Assembly (NCBI GenBank): GCA_963677695.2
Contig: CAXXUJ010000001.1
Span: forward strand, 372,001 to 436,000
DNA from: SABI01 sp963677695
Lineage (GTDB): Bacteria > Spirochaetota > Spirochaetia > Sphaerochaetales > Sphaerochaetaceae
Length of the DNA: 64,000 bases
Direction: 5' to 3'
The notes under the pieces: generated by a model
What the model saw: the letters and a program-made list of their open reading frames with translations, nothing else
What the model was told of the DNA's origin: nothing
Database searches by the model: none
Shown here: positions 8,167-17,569 of the stretch, piece by piece
Layout: every line of letters starts with the position of its first letter
Position numbering within the stretch: position 1 is the stretch's first letter
Program-made: the position numbers and the translations under genes

Positions 8167-9786
8167 CTACCTGTTCTCAAGGTATTTCAATACCTCGAAA
8201 GTGAGATACATCTCGAACAGCACCTTCGCGTCGCTCAGCGACACCCCCGTCAGCTCCTCGATCTTGTTGATCCGGTAGTAGAGGGTATTGCGGTGAACGC
8301 CAAGAGCCTTCGAGAGATTCACCGGAGAATGGACGTACTTCAGGTAGTTTTTCAGGAACTCCACGTATCGGGTATTGTTGTTCTCATCATATTCAATCAG
8401 CATCAGTATTTCAGGACGGCAGATCTTCTTCAGGTCTAGATTCGCCTTCAGAGTCGAGAAGATGTGAGGAAGGACATAATCGTTGTAGAAGAAAACTCTC
8501 CTGTTCTCATCTTCCTTCAGTCCCGATCTAATCGCGATGAACGCCTGATCATAGGCAGTCTTCATTTCAGGTAATGTTAAGAATTCCCTGCTGATTCCCA
8601 GCATCAGTTCCTGCTCCTCAAGAAAACCGTCGAACCTTTCCCGCACTTCAGAAAACCGGTTGCTTTTCAGGCGGGGGTTGAAGATGACGATAATGAAATC
8701 CTCATACTGAGTTACCGATACCTCCCGGAAAAGATTGGAAAACCAGTTGCGGGTGAATATGATTTCACTCTGGGTCAGTACCTTCCCTACCGCCGAAACG
8801 ACTGCCAGCTGCATGGGTCCGCTGAAACTCCAGTGGAGGAACTTGAGGCGGTCACGGATGATCTCGGGGCTTTCGAGCTTTCGCTCGAGTAATTCGGAGA
8901 TGAACAGCTGTCCCATGTTCTGGTTCGTTTTCTGTTCCTGAAGATTCTTCCTGATGACAATCAGGAGGGCATCGGCAATCAGACGCATGATCTGAATATC
9001 GGTGTGGGTGAATTTCTTGAAAGCCTCCAGGACGACAACATGCCCAACAGAGGTATCACCGCTGCTTATATCTGTCCATATTCTGTTGATGTGCATGAAA
9101 TTGGACGGGTCATGTGCCCGCTCTGCAACATGGTACTTATACTCTTCGACCCTGTTCTCAGGGATCACCTTATGCGTATCGAAATAAATCGCCTTTTTCA
9201 TTTTGTGAAGCCTTTCAAGCAGACCGTAGCTGAGAAAATGCTTGTAATCCCTGAATTCCTGGTATCCCTTCTCCGTGATATGTTCCCAGGTAAGGTCATC
9301 AATGTGCACATTCTCGGTAAATCCCCAGATCTTGAAGTAGGAGTCTCTGACGAACATAGGGTTGCCGATCAGCTTATATCCTACCTTGAGAATCTCATGG
9401 ATATCATCAGAGTCGTACACGTCCTTGAACAGGGCCACTGCCTTGTTCAGTCTCCTGTACTCCTGAAAGAGAATCTCCTTGATCCGGTTCAACAGGGGTT
9501 CCGTCTTTTGTGCCGCTGCCCATATGATATTGCACTCCTGAAGCCCTGAATCGGGGATATCCCCCTGTTTTCCGTTCTCAGACACAAAGCAGATGTTGGC
9601 GGGAGGGGGGACTGTCAGGGAGGCGAAATCGGAAGTTCCGTCTGCTATGTACAGCAGGTCGTCACGGAAGAAATCACTTCTCTTGTAAAGAGTTGCATCC
9701 TTTACATAGGCTTTCATCCTGTCGGTGACCGTCACATCGGAAGAGTGAAGGAGCTCAGCAAGATCCTCCAGGTAGATGTCCATCAT
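8167..9786 (-). CDS. PucR/CdaR-type transcriptional regulator
   Basis: About 540 residues. The C-terminal ~60 residues match the PucR/CdaR helix-turn-helix (LKYVHSPVNLSKALGVHRNTLYYRINKIEE), which in this family responds to small carboxylates or purine breakdown. The middle (about 130-290) looks like a GAF-type sensor. The start at 9786 or the adjacent ATG at 9783 is chosen because AAAGGAGG lies six bases upstream; a GTG ten codons earlier has no such site. It is divergent from the sulfatase gene across about 140 bases, so it is the most likely regulator of the sulfatase cassette. The inducer is unknown. Confidence 0.82.
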   Translation of the reverse strand: MMDIYLEDLAELLHSSDVTVTDRMKAYVKDATLYKRSDFFRDDLLYIADGTSDFASLTVPPPANICFVSENGKQGDIPDSGLQECNIIWAAAQKTEPLLNRIKEILFQEYRRLNKAVALFKDVYDSDDIHEILKVGYKLIGNPMFVRDSYFKIWGFTENVHIDDLTWEHITEKGYQEFRDYKHFLSYGLLERLHKMKKAIYFDTHKVIPENRVEEYKYHVAERAHDPSNFMHINRIWTDISSGDTSVGHVVVLEAFKKFTHTDIQIMRLIADALLIVIRKNLQEQKTNQNMGQLFISELLERKLESPEIIRDRLKFLHWSFSGPMQLAVVSAVGKVLTQSEIIFTRNWFSNLFREVSVTQYEDFIIVIFNPRLKSNRFSEVRERFDGFLEEQELMLGISREFLTLPEMKTAYDQAFIAIRSGLKEDENRRVFFYNDYVLPHIFSTLKANLDLKKICRPEILMLIEYDENNNTRYVEFLKNYLKYVHSPVNLSKALGVHRNTLYYRINKIEELTGVSLSDAKVLFEMYLTFEVLKYLENR

Positions 9787-9924
9787 ACTCCGCCTCCTTT
9801 GTTTGTGCATCTGCACAATAACTTCTCACATTTTGAACAGGATGTACATAGGAGAAGGGGCGAACCTTTCCTATAATTACTCATAGTTATAGAAATGTAC
9901 ATGAATTACCACGAGGAGGATTAC

Positions 9925-12276
9925 ATGTTTAAAAGGAGTAAGAGGTTCAACGGTCTGTTCAAGGCAGCAGTTGTAGGTTCAGTATTTGCGGCAGCGGCAT
10001 CATCACAGGTTGCGGCGGAAGGAATTCCCGAGCAGTATCTTGATGATCCCGAGAGCGCATACACACCGGTCACAGCATCAACAGTAAAACCCGAGAGAAA
10101 CATCACGTTCGAGGACGGAAGCACAAAACCGAACATTATCTACATCACACTTGATGACATCGGTTTTTCCGATATCGGCGCATACGGTGCTGAAATTGCA
10201 ACCCCGAATATCGACGCACTGGTCAATGACGGACTTCAGTACACCAACTTCAATGCTCAGGCACTCTCATCCCCTACCCGAGCCTCACTGCTGACAGGAC
10301 GCGAGAGCAACTCGGTCGGAATGGGAATGGTTTCAGGTCTCTCCCTGACCGACGAATTCCCCACCCTTCAGGGGCATGTGATCGCCGAGGCAGGTACAGT
10401 TGCGGAGATACTCAAGGCGAACGGGTACAATACCTACGGCGTAGGTAAATGGCACCTCGCTCCCCAGTATTCGCTGAACCCGGCCGGTCCGTTCACCTAC
10501 TGGCCGCTCAGTCAGGGTTTCGACCGCTACTACGGATTTATGGATGGTGAAACCAGCCAGTTCACTCCCCAGATTGTCGACGGAAACCAATTGATGGAAG
10601 CAGATCTGACTGCACCCGGTTACAGCTTGAATGATGATCTGCTCACTCACGCGAAGCAGTACATCACCGACCAGGTCTCCATCTACGGCGGTGATGTCCC
10701 CTTCTTCCTCGACTACAGCTTCGGCACCGGCCACTCACCACACCAGGTACCCGAGTCCTATACAGAGATGTACAAGGGTATGTATGACAAGGGTTGGGAT
10801 GCAGTACGTCAGGACCGCTTCGAAAGAATGCTCGACATGGGCATCCTTCCCGAAGGAACCAAGCTCACCGATATGCCTCAGGGCGTCGTTGCCTGGGAGT
10901 CACTCACTGCAGACCAGAAGAAACTCTACTCCCGTTTCATGGAAGTCTATGCTGGCTTCATGACTCAGGCTGATGAAAAGGTTGGTGAACTTGTCCAGCA
11001 CCTCAAGGATCTCGGTGTCTATGACAATACCATGATCATCCTCATTGGTGACAACGGAGCGACACGCGACGGTACAGTAAACGGTACGTTCAGCTTTCCC
11101 GCAGGATTCAGCGCAGGGGTCAAGCCGACAGTTGAAGACCTGATGGTTAAATACGAACTGATTGGAACAGACGGAATGCAGGCTCTCTACCCGATGGGCT
11201 GGGGCGCAGTCGGAAACACACCATTCAATACCTACAAACAGTCTGCAGGTGGCGGCGCACTGCGTAACCCCCTCATCATCAGCTGGCCGAAGGGAATTTC
11301 CGCACGCGGAGAGATGAGAGATCAGTACTTCCACGTCACAGATATCACACCCACCGTTCTTGATGTCCTTCATATCGCTTCTCCCGAAATCCTCGATGGA
11401 ATCGAGCAGATGCCGTTCTACGGTGACAGCAGAAAAGACAGCTTCACTGATACTTCGGCTCCCGGACGCGAAGCCTTCCTGACCGTCGCGCAGTTCACGC
11501 AGGGGTATTATGAAGATGGATGGAAGATCATCTCTACTCATAAAAACGGAGATGAGAACTTCGAAGACGACTACTGGCAGCTGTTCAATGTCGCCAAGGA
11601 CTACTCCGAGTCGACTGACCTCGCCGAAGTCTATCCAGACAAGGTCGAAGAGATGAAAGCTCACTTCTATGCTCAGGTTGATAAACTCGATATCGCAAGC
11701 GGTATCAGAAACGGGAATCCCTCTGATATGGCGAATGTCAGACCCTACTCACCTGCAGACCGCTCGACTTTCAAGTACTACCCCGGTGTTGCCTACATCG
11801 GTACTGCCGCTGCTCCGAACCTCAGCTTCTCTGATGTGACTATCACAGCACCGATCGAGAGAACTTCAGCTTCAGACGAAGGTGTACTGGTCGCCTACGG
11901 AGATGAGGGAAGCGGTTACTCGTTCTACATCCAGGACAACAAGCTTGTATTCTACTACAACAGATTCGGTACGGAATCAAAGGTCGTTTCAACTGTTGAT
12001 GTTCCAGTAGGCAAGAGCGAAGTGAAATTCGTTCTCGATACCGAGCGCCCCAACTACGGCGGACCCGGCACCCTGTACATCAACGGCGAGGAAGTCGGAA
12101 CAGGATTCGTCAACACCACTGTCATGCTCACACTCGAGATGTTCAGTATCGGTGAAGATGTCATGGCTCCCGTTTCCAGAGACTACGTTGACGAAGCGCG
12201 CAACTTCCCGTTCACCGGCAGGTACGACTATGTCGAGTTCGACCTGGTTCCCTTCATGCTCAACGCTAAGAAATAA
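9925..12276 (+). CDS. secreted Ser-type sulfatase (arylsulfatase family)
   Basis: About 783 residues. It hydrolyses sulfate esters with a formylglycine made from serine. The start at 9925 follows GAGGAGG and gives a good signal peptide ending around SSQVAAEG, so the enzyme acts outside the cytoplasm. The calcium-site aspartates are in ITLDDIGFSD (Asp77/Asp78 region). The catalytic signature is S-S-P-T-R-A-S-L-L-T-G-R with Ser115 as the residue to be converted. GVGKWHLAP and LIGDNGATRDGT are further active-site strands. The last ~170 residues form a lectin- or jelly-roll-like domain. A serine in this position needs an anaerobic maturase, encoded two genes downstream. The family includes aryl, steroid and choline sulfatases; the substrate cannot be read here. 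Confidence 0.92.
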   Translation: MFKRSKRFNGLFKAAVVGSVFAAAASSQVAAEGIPEQYLDDPESAYTPVTASTVKPERNITFEDGSTKPNIIYITLDDIGFSDIGAYGAEIATPNIDALVNDGLQYTNFNAQALSSPTRASLLTGRESNSVGMGMVSGLSLTDEFPTLQGHVIAEAGTVAEILKANGYNTYGVGKWHLAPQYSLNPAGPFTYWPLSQGFDRYYGFMDGETSQFTPQIVDGNQLMEADLTAPGYSLNDDLLTHAKQYITDQVSIYGGDVPFFLDYSFGTGHSPHQVPESYTEMYKGMYDKGWDAVRQDRFERMLDMGILPEGTKLTDMPQGVVAWESLTADQKKLYSRFMEVYAGFMTQADEKVGELVQHLKDLGVYDNTMIILIGDNGATRDGTVNGTFSFPAGFSAGVKPTVEDLMVKYELIGTDGMQALYPMGWGAVGNTPFNTYKQSAGGGALRNPLIISWPKGISARGEMRDQYFHVTDITPTVLDVLHIASPEILDGIEQMPFYGDSRKDSFTDTSAPGREAFLTVAQFTQGYYEDGWKIISTHKNGDENFEDDYWQLFNVAKDYSESTDLAEVYPDKVEEMKAHFYAQVDKLDIASGIRNGNPSDMANVRPYSPADRSTFKYYPGVAYIGTAAAPNLSFSDVTITAPIERTSASDEGVLVAYGDEGSGYSFYIQDNKLVFYYNRFGTESKVVSTVDVPVGKSEVKFVLDTERPNYGGPGTLYINGEEVGTGFVNTTVMLTLEMFSIGEDVMAPVSRDYVDEARNFPFTGRYDYVEFDLVPFMLNAKK

Positions 12277-12296
12277 GAATCACTACACATTCACTG

Positions 12297-12324
12297 AGTG
12301 GGGGCCCAGAGCCCCCACTTTTTA
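12297..12324 (+). terminator. terminator after the sulfatase gene
   Basis: Arms AGTGGGGGC and GCCCCCACT (9 bp, perfect) surround a 5-base loop and end in a T run. It lies between the sulfatase and the metallo-beta-lactamase-fold gene. It may only reduce read-through, since the next gene has no obvious separate promoter. Confidence 0.85.
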
Positions 12325-12344
12325 CGATACATAAGGAGAAATAG

Positions 12345-13304
12345 ATGAAAATAAGAAACCTGATCATGATCGCATCCCTGCTGCTCGCAGCATCCCTGCT
12401 TTTCCCTCTTGCAGCAGAAGGTGTTTCAGAGTTCACCGAGACCCCTTCAGTAGACTACTCACAGGCCCCCGAAGGATTCCGCGTCACCGTCATCGGTTCT
12501 GGCAGCCCCCGTCTGGATATTACCCGCGGCGGTCAGTCGATCTTTGTTGAATATAAAGACACAAGCGTCCTTGTAGACTGCGGTCAGTGGTCCACAAGAA
12601 AGATCGTTGAGCTCGGTATCAACATCGAGAAGATCACCAACATGGCATTCACCCACCAGCACGCTGACCACAACGCTGACTTCTGGTCATTCGCTATCGG
12701 TGGCTGGGGCACTCCCACAGGAAGAAGAGAGATGACCCTTATCGGTCCCGGAGTAGCGAAACTCTACGATTCTACCATTGATTTCTTCAAGGAAGACCTT
12801 GCTTACCGAAGCGAAATCGTCGGCTTTCCCCCTGAAGGTATGACAAAGAATGTAAACATCATCGAATTCACAAAGGATAAGGAAGTAATCAAGGCAGGAG
12901 ATGTCACCATCACCGCCATTCCCGTCCCCCACACCATCGACACGTACGCCTACAAATTCGAAGCGGACGGCAAGAGTATCGTCATTTCTGGTGACATGAA
13001 GTATGTCGATACTTTCGGTGAATTCGCCAAGGGCGCAGACCTTATCTTCATGGATGGAGCTCTCACAAGCAGCTTCAGCGATCTTCCTGCTCCGGTAGCG
13101 GCGAAAGTAAAAGCAGGCCTCAGTCAGTCTCATATCACCAACGAAGATATCGCGAGAATCGCAGCTGAAGCTCAGCCGGAGACCATTGTCATCACCCACA
13201 TTCTGGCCAACACCGACCCCGAAGGCAGTGCAGCTCTCTATAAAAAAGCAGGGTATACCGGAGAGGTTGATGTAGCGTATGATGGGAAGGTATTCGTACT
13301 GTAA
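12345..13304 (+). CDS. exported metallo-beta-lactamase-fold hydrolase
   Basis: A 319-residue protein with a signal peptide (cleavage near LAAEG, residues 22-26) and a ribonuclease Z/arylsulfatase-like MBL domain. The metal motif H-x-H-x-D-H is at 104-109 (THQHADHN); further ligands are in PVPHTIDTYA, VISGDMK and the C-terminal VITHIL. The best-known extracytoplasmic relative of this type is the metallo arylsulfatase AtsA of Pseudoalteromonas carrageenovora, so a second, unrelated sulfatase is a reasonable reading. A phosphodiesterase or lactonase is possible. It sits between a formylglycine sulfatase and its maturase, 12 bases before the latter. An AAGGAG site precedes the ATG. Confidence 0.8.
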   Translation: MKIRNLIMIASLLLAASLLFPLAAEGVSEFTETPSVDYSQAPEGFRVTVIGSGSPRLDITRGGQSIFVEYKDTSVLVDCGQWSTRKIVELGINIEKITNMAFTHQHADHNADFWSFAIGGWGTPTGRREMTLIGPGVAKLYDSTIDFFKEDLAYRSEIVGFPPEGMTKNVNIIEFTKDKEVIKAGDVTITAIPVPHTIDTYAYKFEADGKSIVISGDMKYVDTFGEFAKGADLIFMDGALTSSFSDLPAPVAAKVKAGLSQSHITNEDIARIAAEAQPETIVITHILANTDPEGSAALYKKAGYTGEVDVAYDGKVFVL

Positions 13305-13316
13305 GAGAGTGAGACA

Positions 13317-14525
13317 ATGAAGAAAGATATAAGAATCGGATCAGGATACCATGTCCTGGCGAAACCGAGAGGGGCGGTGTGCAACCTCGGGTGTGAATAC
13401 TGTTTTTACCTCGAGAAGAAGGAACTCTACCCTCAGCAGAAAAGATTCCAGATGTCCGATGATATCCTGGAACGTTTCGTGAAGGAATATATTCAGTCAC
13501 AGGATATTCCTGAAATCCAGTTCGTCTGGCAGGGCGGGGAACCGCTCCTGTCAGGTATCGATTTCTATGAGAAGGTGATTTCCTACCAGAAAAAGTACAT
13601 GGGGGGAAAGAAGATCACCAACTCGATGCAGACCAACGGCATCCTTCTCGATGAGGGCTGGTGTGCGTTCCTGAAGAAGTACGGCTTCTTTGTCGGCATC
13701 AGCCTAGACGGCCCCGAGCATATCCATGACCGCTACCGCAAGGATCTGAACCGTCAGGGAACCTATCAGAAGGTGACGCAGGCAATCTCATTACTCCAGA
13801 AATGGGATATCCCCTACAACGTTCTTGCCTGTGTGACCAAAGACTCCTGTTCAGCAGGAGTCGAGATCTATGAACACCTGAAAGACCTCGGTGTGCAGTT
13901 CATCCAGTTCACTCCGATCGTTGAACGGTTCGGCGATGACAACGGCGAGCTGAAAGTCAGCGACTACAGTGTCATTCCCGCTGAATATGGAAAGTTTCTC
14001 ATTGACATATTTGAAAAGTGGGTAAGACACGATGTCGGTGACATCCATGTGATGAATTTCGAGTGGGCGCTTGAGTCGTGGATGGGACTCCCCTCCACGA
14101 TCTGCATCTTCTCGAAAGAGTGCGGGAGAGCCCTCGCCATCGAACACAACGGCGATATCTATTCGTGTGATCACTACGTCTCTGCTGAAACTTTACTCGG
14201 GAATATCACACAGACCTCCCTCCCCTCTTTAGTGAATTCACCTGAACAGCAGGCCTTCGGTAAAGCGAAGTCGGCCACCCTTTCCACCTCCTGTGAGAAC
14301 TGTGAAGTCCTCTTCGCATGTCAGGGGGAGTGTCCCCGCCACCGCTTCGTCGATGTCCCGGGAACTGACGGGGAGAAGATCAGCTACCTGTGTGGAGCCT
14401 ATAAGATGTATTTCCGCCATATTCACCGGTACATGAAGGTGATGGCCCAGCTGGTAAGCAGCGGTCACCCTGCATCCTTAGTCATGGAAGCGATCAAGGG
14501 TCCGCTGATTCTCAAGAATAGCTGA
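13317..14525 (+). CDS. anaerobic sulfatase-maturating radical SAM enzyme
   Basis: A 402-residue radical SAM protein that oxidises the active-site serine or cysteine of sulfatases to formylglycine without oxygen. The radical SAM cluster cysteines are C22, C26 and C29 (CNLGCEYC), and the start GAKPRGA-like LAKPRGAVCN is typical of anSME. The C-terminal SPASM region carries the auxiliary-cluster cysteines in CGRALAIEHNGDIYSCD and in CENCEVLFACQGECPRHRF. It follows the MBL-fold gene by 12 bases and serves the Ser-type sulfatase upstream. Cytoplasmic; modification must precede export. Confidence 0.93.
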   Translation: MKKDIRIGSGYHVLAKPRGAVCNLGCEYCFYLEKKELYPQQKRFQMSDDILERFVKEYIQSQDIPEIQFVWQGGEPLLSGIDFYEKVISYQKKYMGGKKITNSMQTNGILLDEGWCAFLKKYGFFVGISLDGPEHIHDRYRKDLNRQGTYQKVTQAISLLQKWDIPYNVLACVTKDSCSAGVEIYEHLKDLGVQFIQFTPIVERFGDDNGELKVSDYSVIPAEYGKFLIDIFEKWVRHDVGDIHVMNFEWALESWMGLPSTICIFSKECGRALAIEHNGDIYSCDHYVSAETLLGNITQTSLPSLVNSPEQQAFGKAKSATLSTSCENCEVLFACQGECPRHRFVDVPGTDGEKISYLCGAYKMYFRHIHRYMKVMAQLVSSGHPASLVMEAIKGPLILKNS

Positions 14526-14542
14526 TTGTATTTTTATATATT

Positions 14543-14566
14543 GAAGCCCCCGGATTCGGGGGCTTC
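14543..14566. terminator. hairpin between convergent genes
   Basis: A perfect 10-bp stem, GAAGCCCCCG and CGGGGGCTTC, with loop GATT. It sits between the maturase gene and the ABC-transporter operon. There is no long T run on either side, so it may act as a weak two-way terminator or mRNA stabiliser. Confidence 0.6.
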
Positions 14567-14600
14567 GCTGCATCATAATGAACTGTTAGAGAACTACGGT

Positions 14601-15557
14601 CTAGAACTCACCTTCGTACTGGTCGACATTGTCCTTGGTGATATAGAAGACTTCAGTGTTCTGGTTGTAGTCAACTGATTCGCCTGCGAGGATTTTCTCA
14701 ATGACCTGAGCTGCCTTTCCTGCGATAAGATCGGTTCTGTTCATGACAGTCATTTCCATCTTTCCGTCCTTGATAGCCTGGAGGGCTTCAACCTGACCGG
14801 TAACGGAGTAGACTTCGATATCTCCTGTCTTTCCTGCTTCTTCGATGGCTGCAACGGCACCGAGGGTGAGGTCATCATCGAATCCCATCATGACATCGAT
14901 ATCGTCTCCGTAGACGGAAAGGTAGGTTTCCATGAATCCCTGTGCATCGGATCTGCTTGAGTATGCGTACTCGGGACCGACGAAGGTGTAGTTGGTGCCT
15001 TCAAGTCCTGACTGGAAGCCCTTGAGTCGTACGATATAGTCATACTGTACGGGAACGCCGCTGATCGAAGTGACCAGGAGTCCTGCATCCTTACCGTGCT
15101 TGTCAGTGATGTACTGGGCGATCTTCTTTGTCATCTCTTCCTGATCGGGACCTACAAAAGCTTCGACATACTGACGGCCTTCAGGGTCTACATTGAGAGC
15201 GACCATGACACAGGGAATGCCGGCGTCTGCGATATCGCGTACCCAGTCGATCGATACTGCGTTGTCACCAGCGAAAAGGACGATGACATCGGGTCCTTTG
15301 GTGATCAGAGTCTGAATCTGCTCTGTCTGCAGCTGGATATCACCTTCAGCGGAAAGGGAGATCAGTTCCCAGCCGCGTGAATCACACTCTTTCTTGATAT
15401 TCTGTTCCATCGCATTCGTCCATGGTGCGATAGCCGATGCGATCGAGCTGTACCCGACGGTAACTTTCTTTTCTCCGCTCTCACCCTGTCCGCCTGCGAA
15501 TACCGAACCGATAACGGCGACCATGAGAATCACTAAGACAACATTGAATTTTCTCAT
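14601..15557 (-). CDS. sugar-type ABC transporter substrate-binding protein
   Basis: A 318-residue binding protein of the RbsB/periplasmic-binding-type-1 family. The signal peptide ends VFAGGQGE, the same GGxGE style as dctP. The mature part has the alternating domain pattern (LITKGPDVIVLFAGDNAVS, AFVGPDQ, DVMMGFDDDLTLGAVAAIEEAG). AAAGGAGAG precedes the ATG. It is the last gene of the operon ATPase, permease, permease, binding protein. Ribose, galactose, inositol, AI-2 or aromatic ligands are all used in this family; the ligand is not evident. Confidence 0.9.
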   Translation of the reverse strand: MRKFNVVLVILMVAVIGSVFAGGQGESGEKKVTVGYSSIASAIAPWTNAMEQNIKKECDSRGWELISLSAEGDIQLQTEQIQTLITKGPDVIVLFAGDNAVSIDWVRDIADAGIPCVMVALNVDPEGRQYVEAFVGPDQEEMTKKIAQYITDKHGKDAGLLVTSISGVPVQYDYIVRLKGFQSGLEGTNYTFVGPEYAYSSRSDAQGFMETYLSVYGDDIDVMMGFDDDLTLGAVAAIEEAGKTGDIEVYSVTGQVEALQAIKDGKMEMTVMNRTDLIAGKAAQVIEKILAGESVDYNQNTEVFYITKDNVDQYEGEF

Positions 15558-15608
15558 TCTTTCTCTCCTTTAGTTTTTCTTTATCTCCAGACCTTCGGTG
15601 TACGGGAA

Positions 15609-16562
15609 TCACGCTTCCTGTTTCACACTGGTCAGATGATCTATGATAAGTACGAGAACCAGAAGGCTCCCTGAAACGAAGTTCACCCATGAAGAAGGGA
15701 TAAACAGCAGGTTCATCGACATACTGATCACCCTCATGATGACGATACCTAAAAGGACCTTCATCATCGTCCCCGAGCCTCCTGCCATCTTGATGCCTCC
15801 GATCACACAGGCAGAAATGGCGAAGATGTCCTTCCCCGCACCCTGGGTGTAGAAGGCGGCGTTCGAACGGGAGGCCATGAAGATACCGGCTACGGCTGAA
15901 CAGACACCGGCAAGGATGTAGACGAGGACGAGAGTCCTTCTCGTGTTGATACCTGCAAGTTCTCCCGCCTTCGCATTTCCTCCGGTGACGTACACTGCTA
16001 TACCGGTACGTGTCTGTGTAAGGAAAAGGGCGAGCAGGACAAGTACGAGGACAAAGACGATGACAGGAAGGGTGAGTGCTCCCATGCCGAACAGTTTCGT
16101 ACTGTAGAGGTCCTTCAGTTCACGGTAATCGCTTCTCAGCGATTCCTTGTTTGTCATGGCGAAGATCAGTCCCTTGTAGATGAAGTTCGTCGCTATTGTC
16201 GCGATAAGGGGATTGATCTTCAGCCGTGTGACAACCGATCCGTTTATCAGTCCCATCAGGGCACCCGATGCGAGTGCGGCGATGACTGAGGCGGCGATAC
16301 TTCCCGTTGCGTTCATCACTGCGACGGTCACCACAGCTGCCAGGCCCGCCTGGTAGCCGACCGAAAGGTCGATGGCTCCTGCCATCATGACCAGAGAGAG
16401 TCCCACTGCGATCATGCCGTAGAGACTGATCTCCTGAACGGTCAGTGACAGGCTTCTCGGATTGATGAAGGAATCGACAAAGAAGGTGGAGAAGAGGAGA
16501 AGCAGGACGAGAATGACGATCGAGTTATTCTTTATCAGCAGATTTTTAAGCATTCTTTGCAT
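15609..16562 (-). CDS. RbsC-type ABC permease (second)
   Basis: About 317 residues with 8-10 membrane segments and the family signatures GAIDLSVG, INGSVVTRLKINPLIATIATN and ACVIGGIKMAGGSGT. The start at 16562 is chosen because a GAGGTGG site lies five bases upstream; it overlaps the 3' end of the first permease gene. Two different permeases with one ATPase suggest a heterodimeric channel, as in AI-2 and some sugar importers. Confidence 0.88.
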   Translation of the reverse strand: MQRMLKNLLIKNNSIVILVLLLLFSTFFVDSFINPRSLSLTVQEISLYGMIAVGLSLVMMAGAIDLSVGYQAGLAAVVTVAVMNATGSIAASVIAALASGALMGLINGSVVTRLKINPLIATIATNFIYKGLIFAMTNKESLRSDYRELKDLYSTKLFGMGALTLPVIVFVLVLVLLALFLTQTRTGIAVYVTGGNAKAGELAGINTRRTLVLVYILAGVCSAVAGIFMASRSNAAFYTQGAGKDIFAISACVIGGIKMAGGSGTMMKVLLGIVIMRVISMSMNLLFIPSSWVNFVSGSLLVLVLIIDHLTSVKQEA

Positions 16563-17568
16563 TGAAGCCACCTCTCTCACGTAGATAGATGTCGATACTC
16601 AGTGCTCCGATAAGGATGATGCCTTCAATGATCCACTGAGTGTAGGTGCTCATTCCCATGAAGAGGAATCCGCTGGTGAGAAATCCGATGAACACGAAAC
16701 CGACGACTGTTCCCCAGATCGATCCCTTTCCGCCGAGCACGCTCGTTCCTCCGAGAACGACGGCGAGGATGACATCCATCTCCTTGCTCGTTCCGACCTG
16801 AGGCTGTGCCGACATGATTCTCGATATCATGATCACACCGGCAAGGCCGGTGACCATCCCGGTCAAAATATAGGTTATCGCAATATTCCTCTCGCATCTG
16901 ACTCCCGAGAGTTTCGCTGCGGTTCTGTTTGAACCGATCGCATAGAGCTGGGTTCCGAACACCGTCCTGTTCAAAAGGAAGTAGAACACGGCTACGATGA
17001 CGGCCATGATCACCACAGGCATCGGGATGATACCGAAGAGTGAGCTCTGACCGAAGGACTGGAAGATCTCTACTGCACGCTCTGATTCATTGGTAGGAAC
17101 GATATATCCTTCGACATAGAGAATTGCAATCGAACCGTAGATCGACCCCGTACCGAGTGTGGTGATGAAGGGATTGAGGTTCACCCTGGCTACCAGCAGT
17201 CCGTTGACCAGCCCGAGCACTCCCCCTAGGAGAATAGGGATGATGATCGCTGCAGCCCAGCCGAGCTGGAGGCTGTCAGCAGCAACGCAGGCAGTGAGGG
17301 AAAGGATGGAACCTATCGAGAGGTCGATATTTCCTGTGATCATCACGAGTGTGACAGCACATGCCATGATACCGACATAGGTCTGTTTTCTCAGCATCTG
17401 AACGATATTGTCAGTTGTCAGAAACTGACCTCCGGTTATCTTCGGTGCAATGAATGCCACGGCAATGACGTAGACAACGAGAGCTATGAGCACGCCGCTT
17501 CCGTTCATTGCAAGGAATTTCTCTATCCTGTTCGGGCCCTGAGAGCGGGCGAGTTTCTTTTCAACCAT
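16546..17568 (-). CDS. RbsC-type ABC permease (first)
   Basis: About 340 residues. Signatures are GNIDLSIGS, VNGLLVARVNLNPFITTLGTGSIYG and ILAVVLGGTSVLGGKGS. The ATG at 17568 follows the ATPase stop by one base and has GGAG upstream; a TTG six codons earlier is less likely. It overlaps the second permease start. It is part of the four-gene import operon. Confidence 0.88.
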   Translation of the reverse strand: MVEKKLARSQGPNRIEKFLAMNGSGVLIALVVYVIAVAFIAPKITGGQFLTTDNIVQMLRKQTYVGIMACAVTLVMITGNIDLSIGSILSLTACVAADSLQLGWAAAIIIPILLGGVLGLVNGLLVARVNLNPFITTLGTGSIYGSIAILYVEGYIVPTNESERAVEIFQSFGQSSLFGIIPMPVVIMAVIVAVFYFLLNRTVFGTQLYAIGSNRTAAKLSGVRCERNIAITYILTGMVTGLAGVIMISRIMSAQPQVGTSKEMDVILAVVLGGTSVLGGKGSIWGTVVGFVFIGFLTSGFLFMGMSTYTQWIIEGIILIGALSIDIYLRERGGFNAKNA

Positions 17569-17569
17569 A

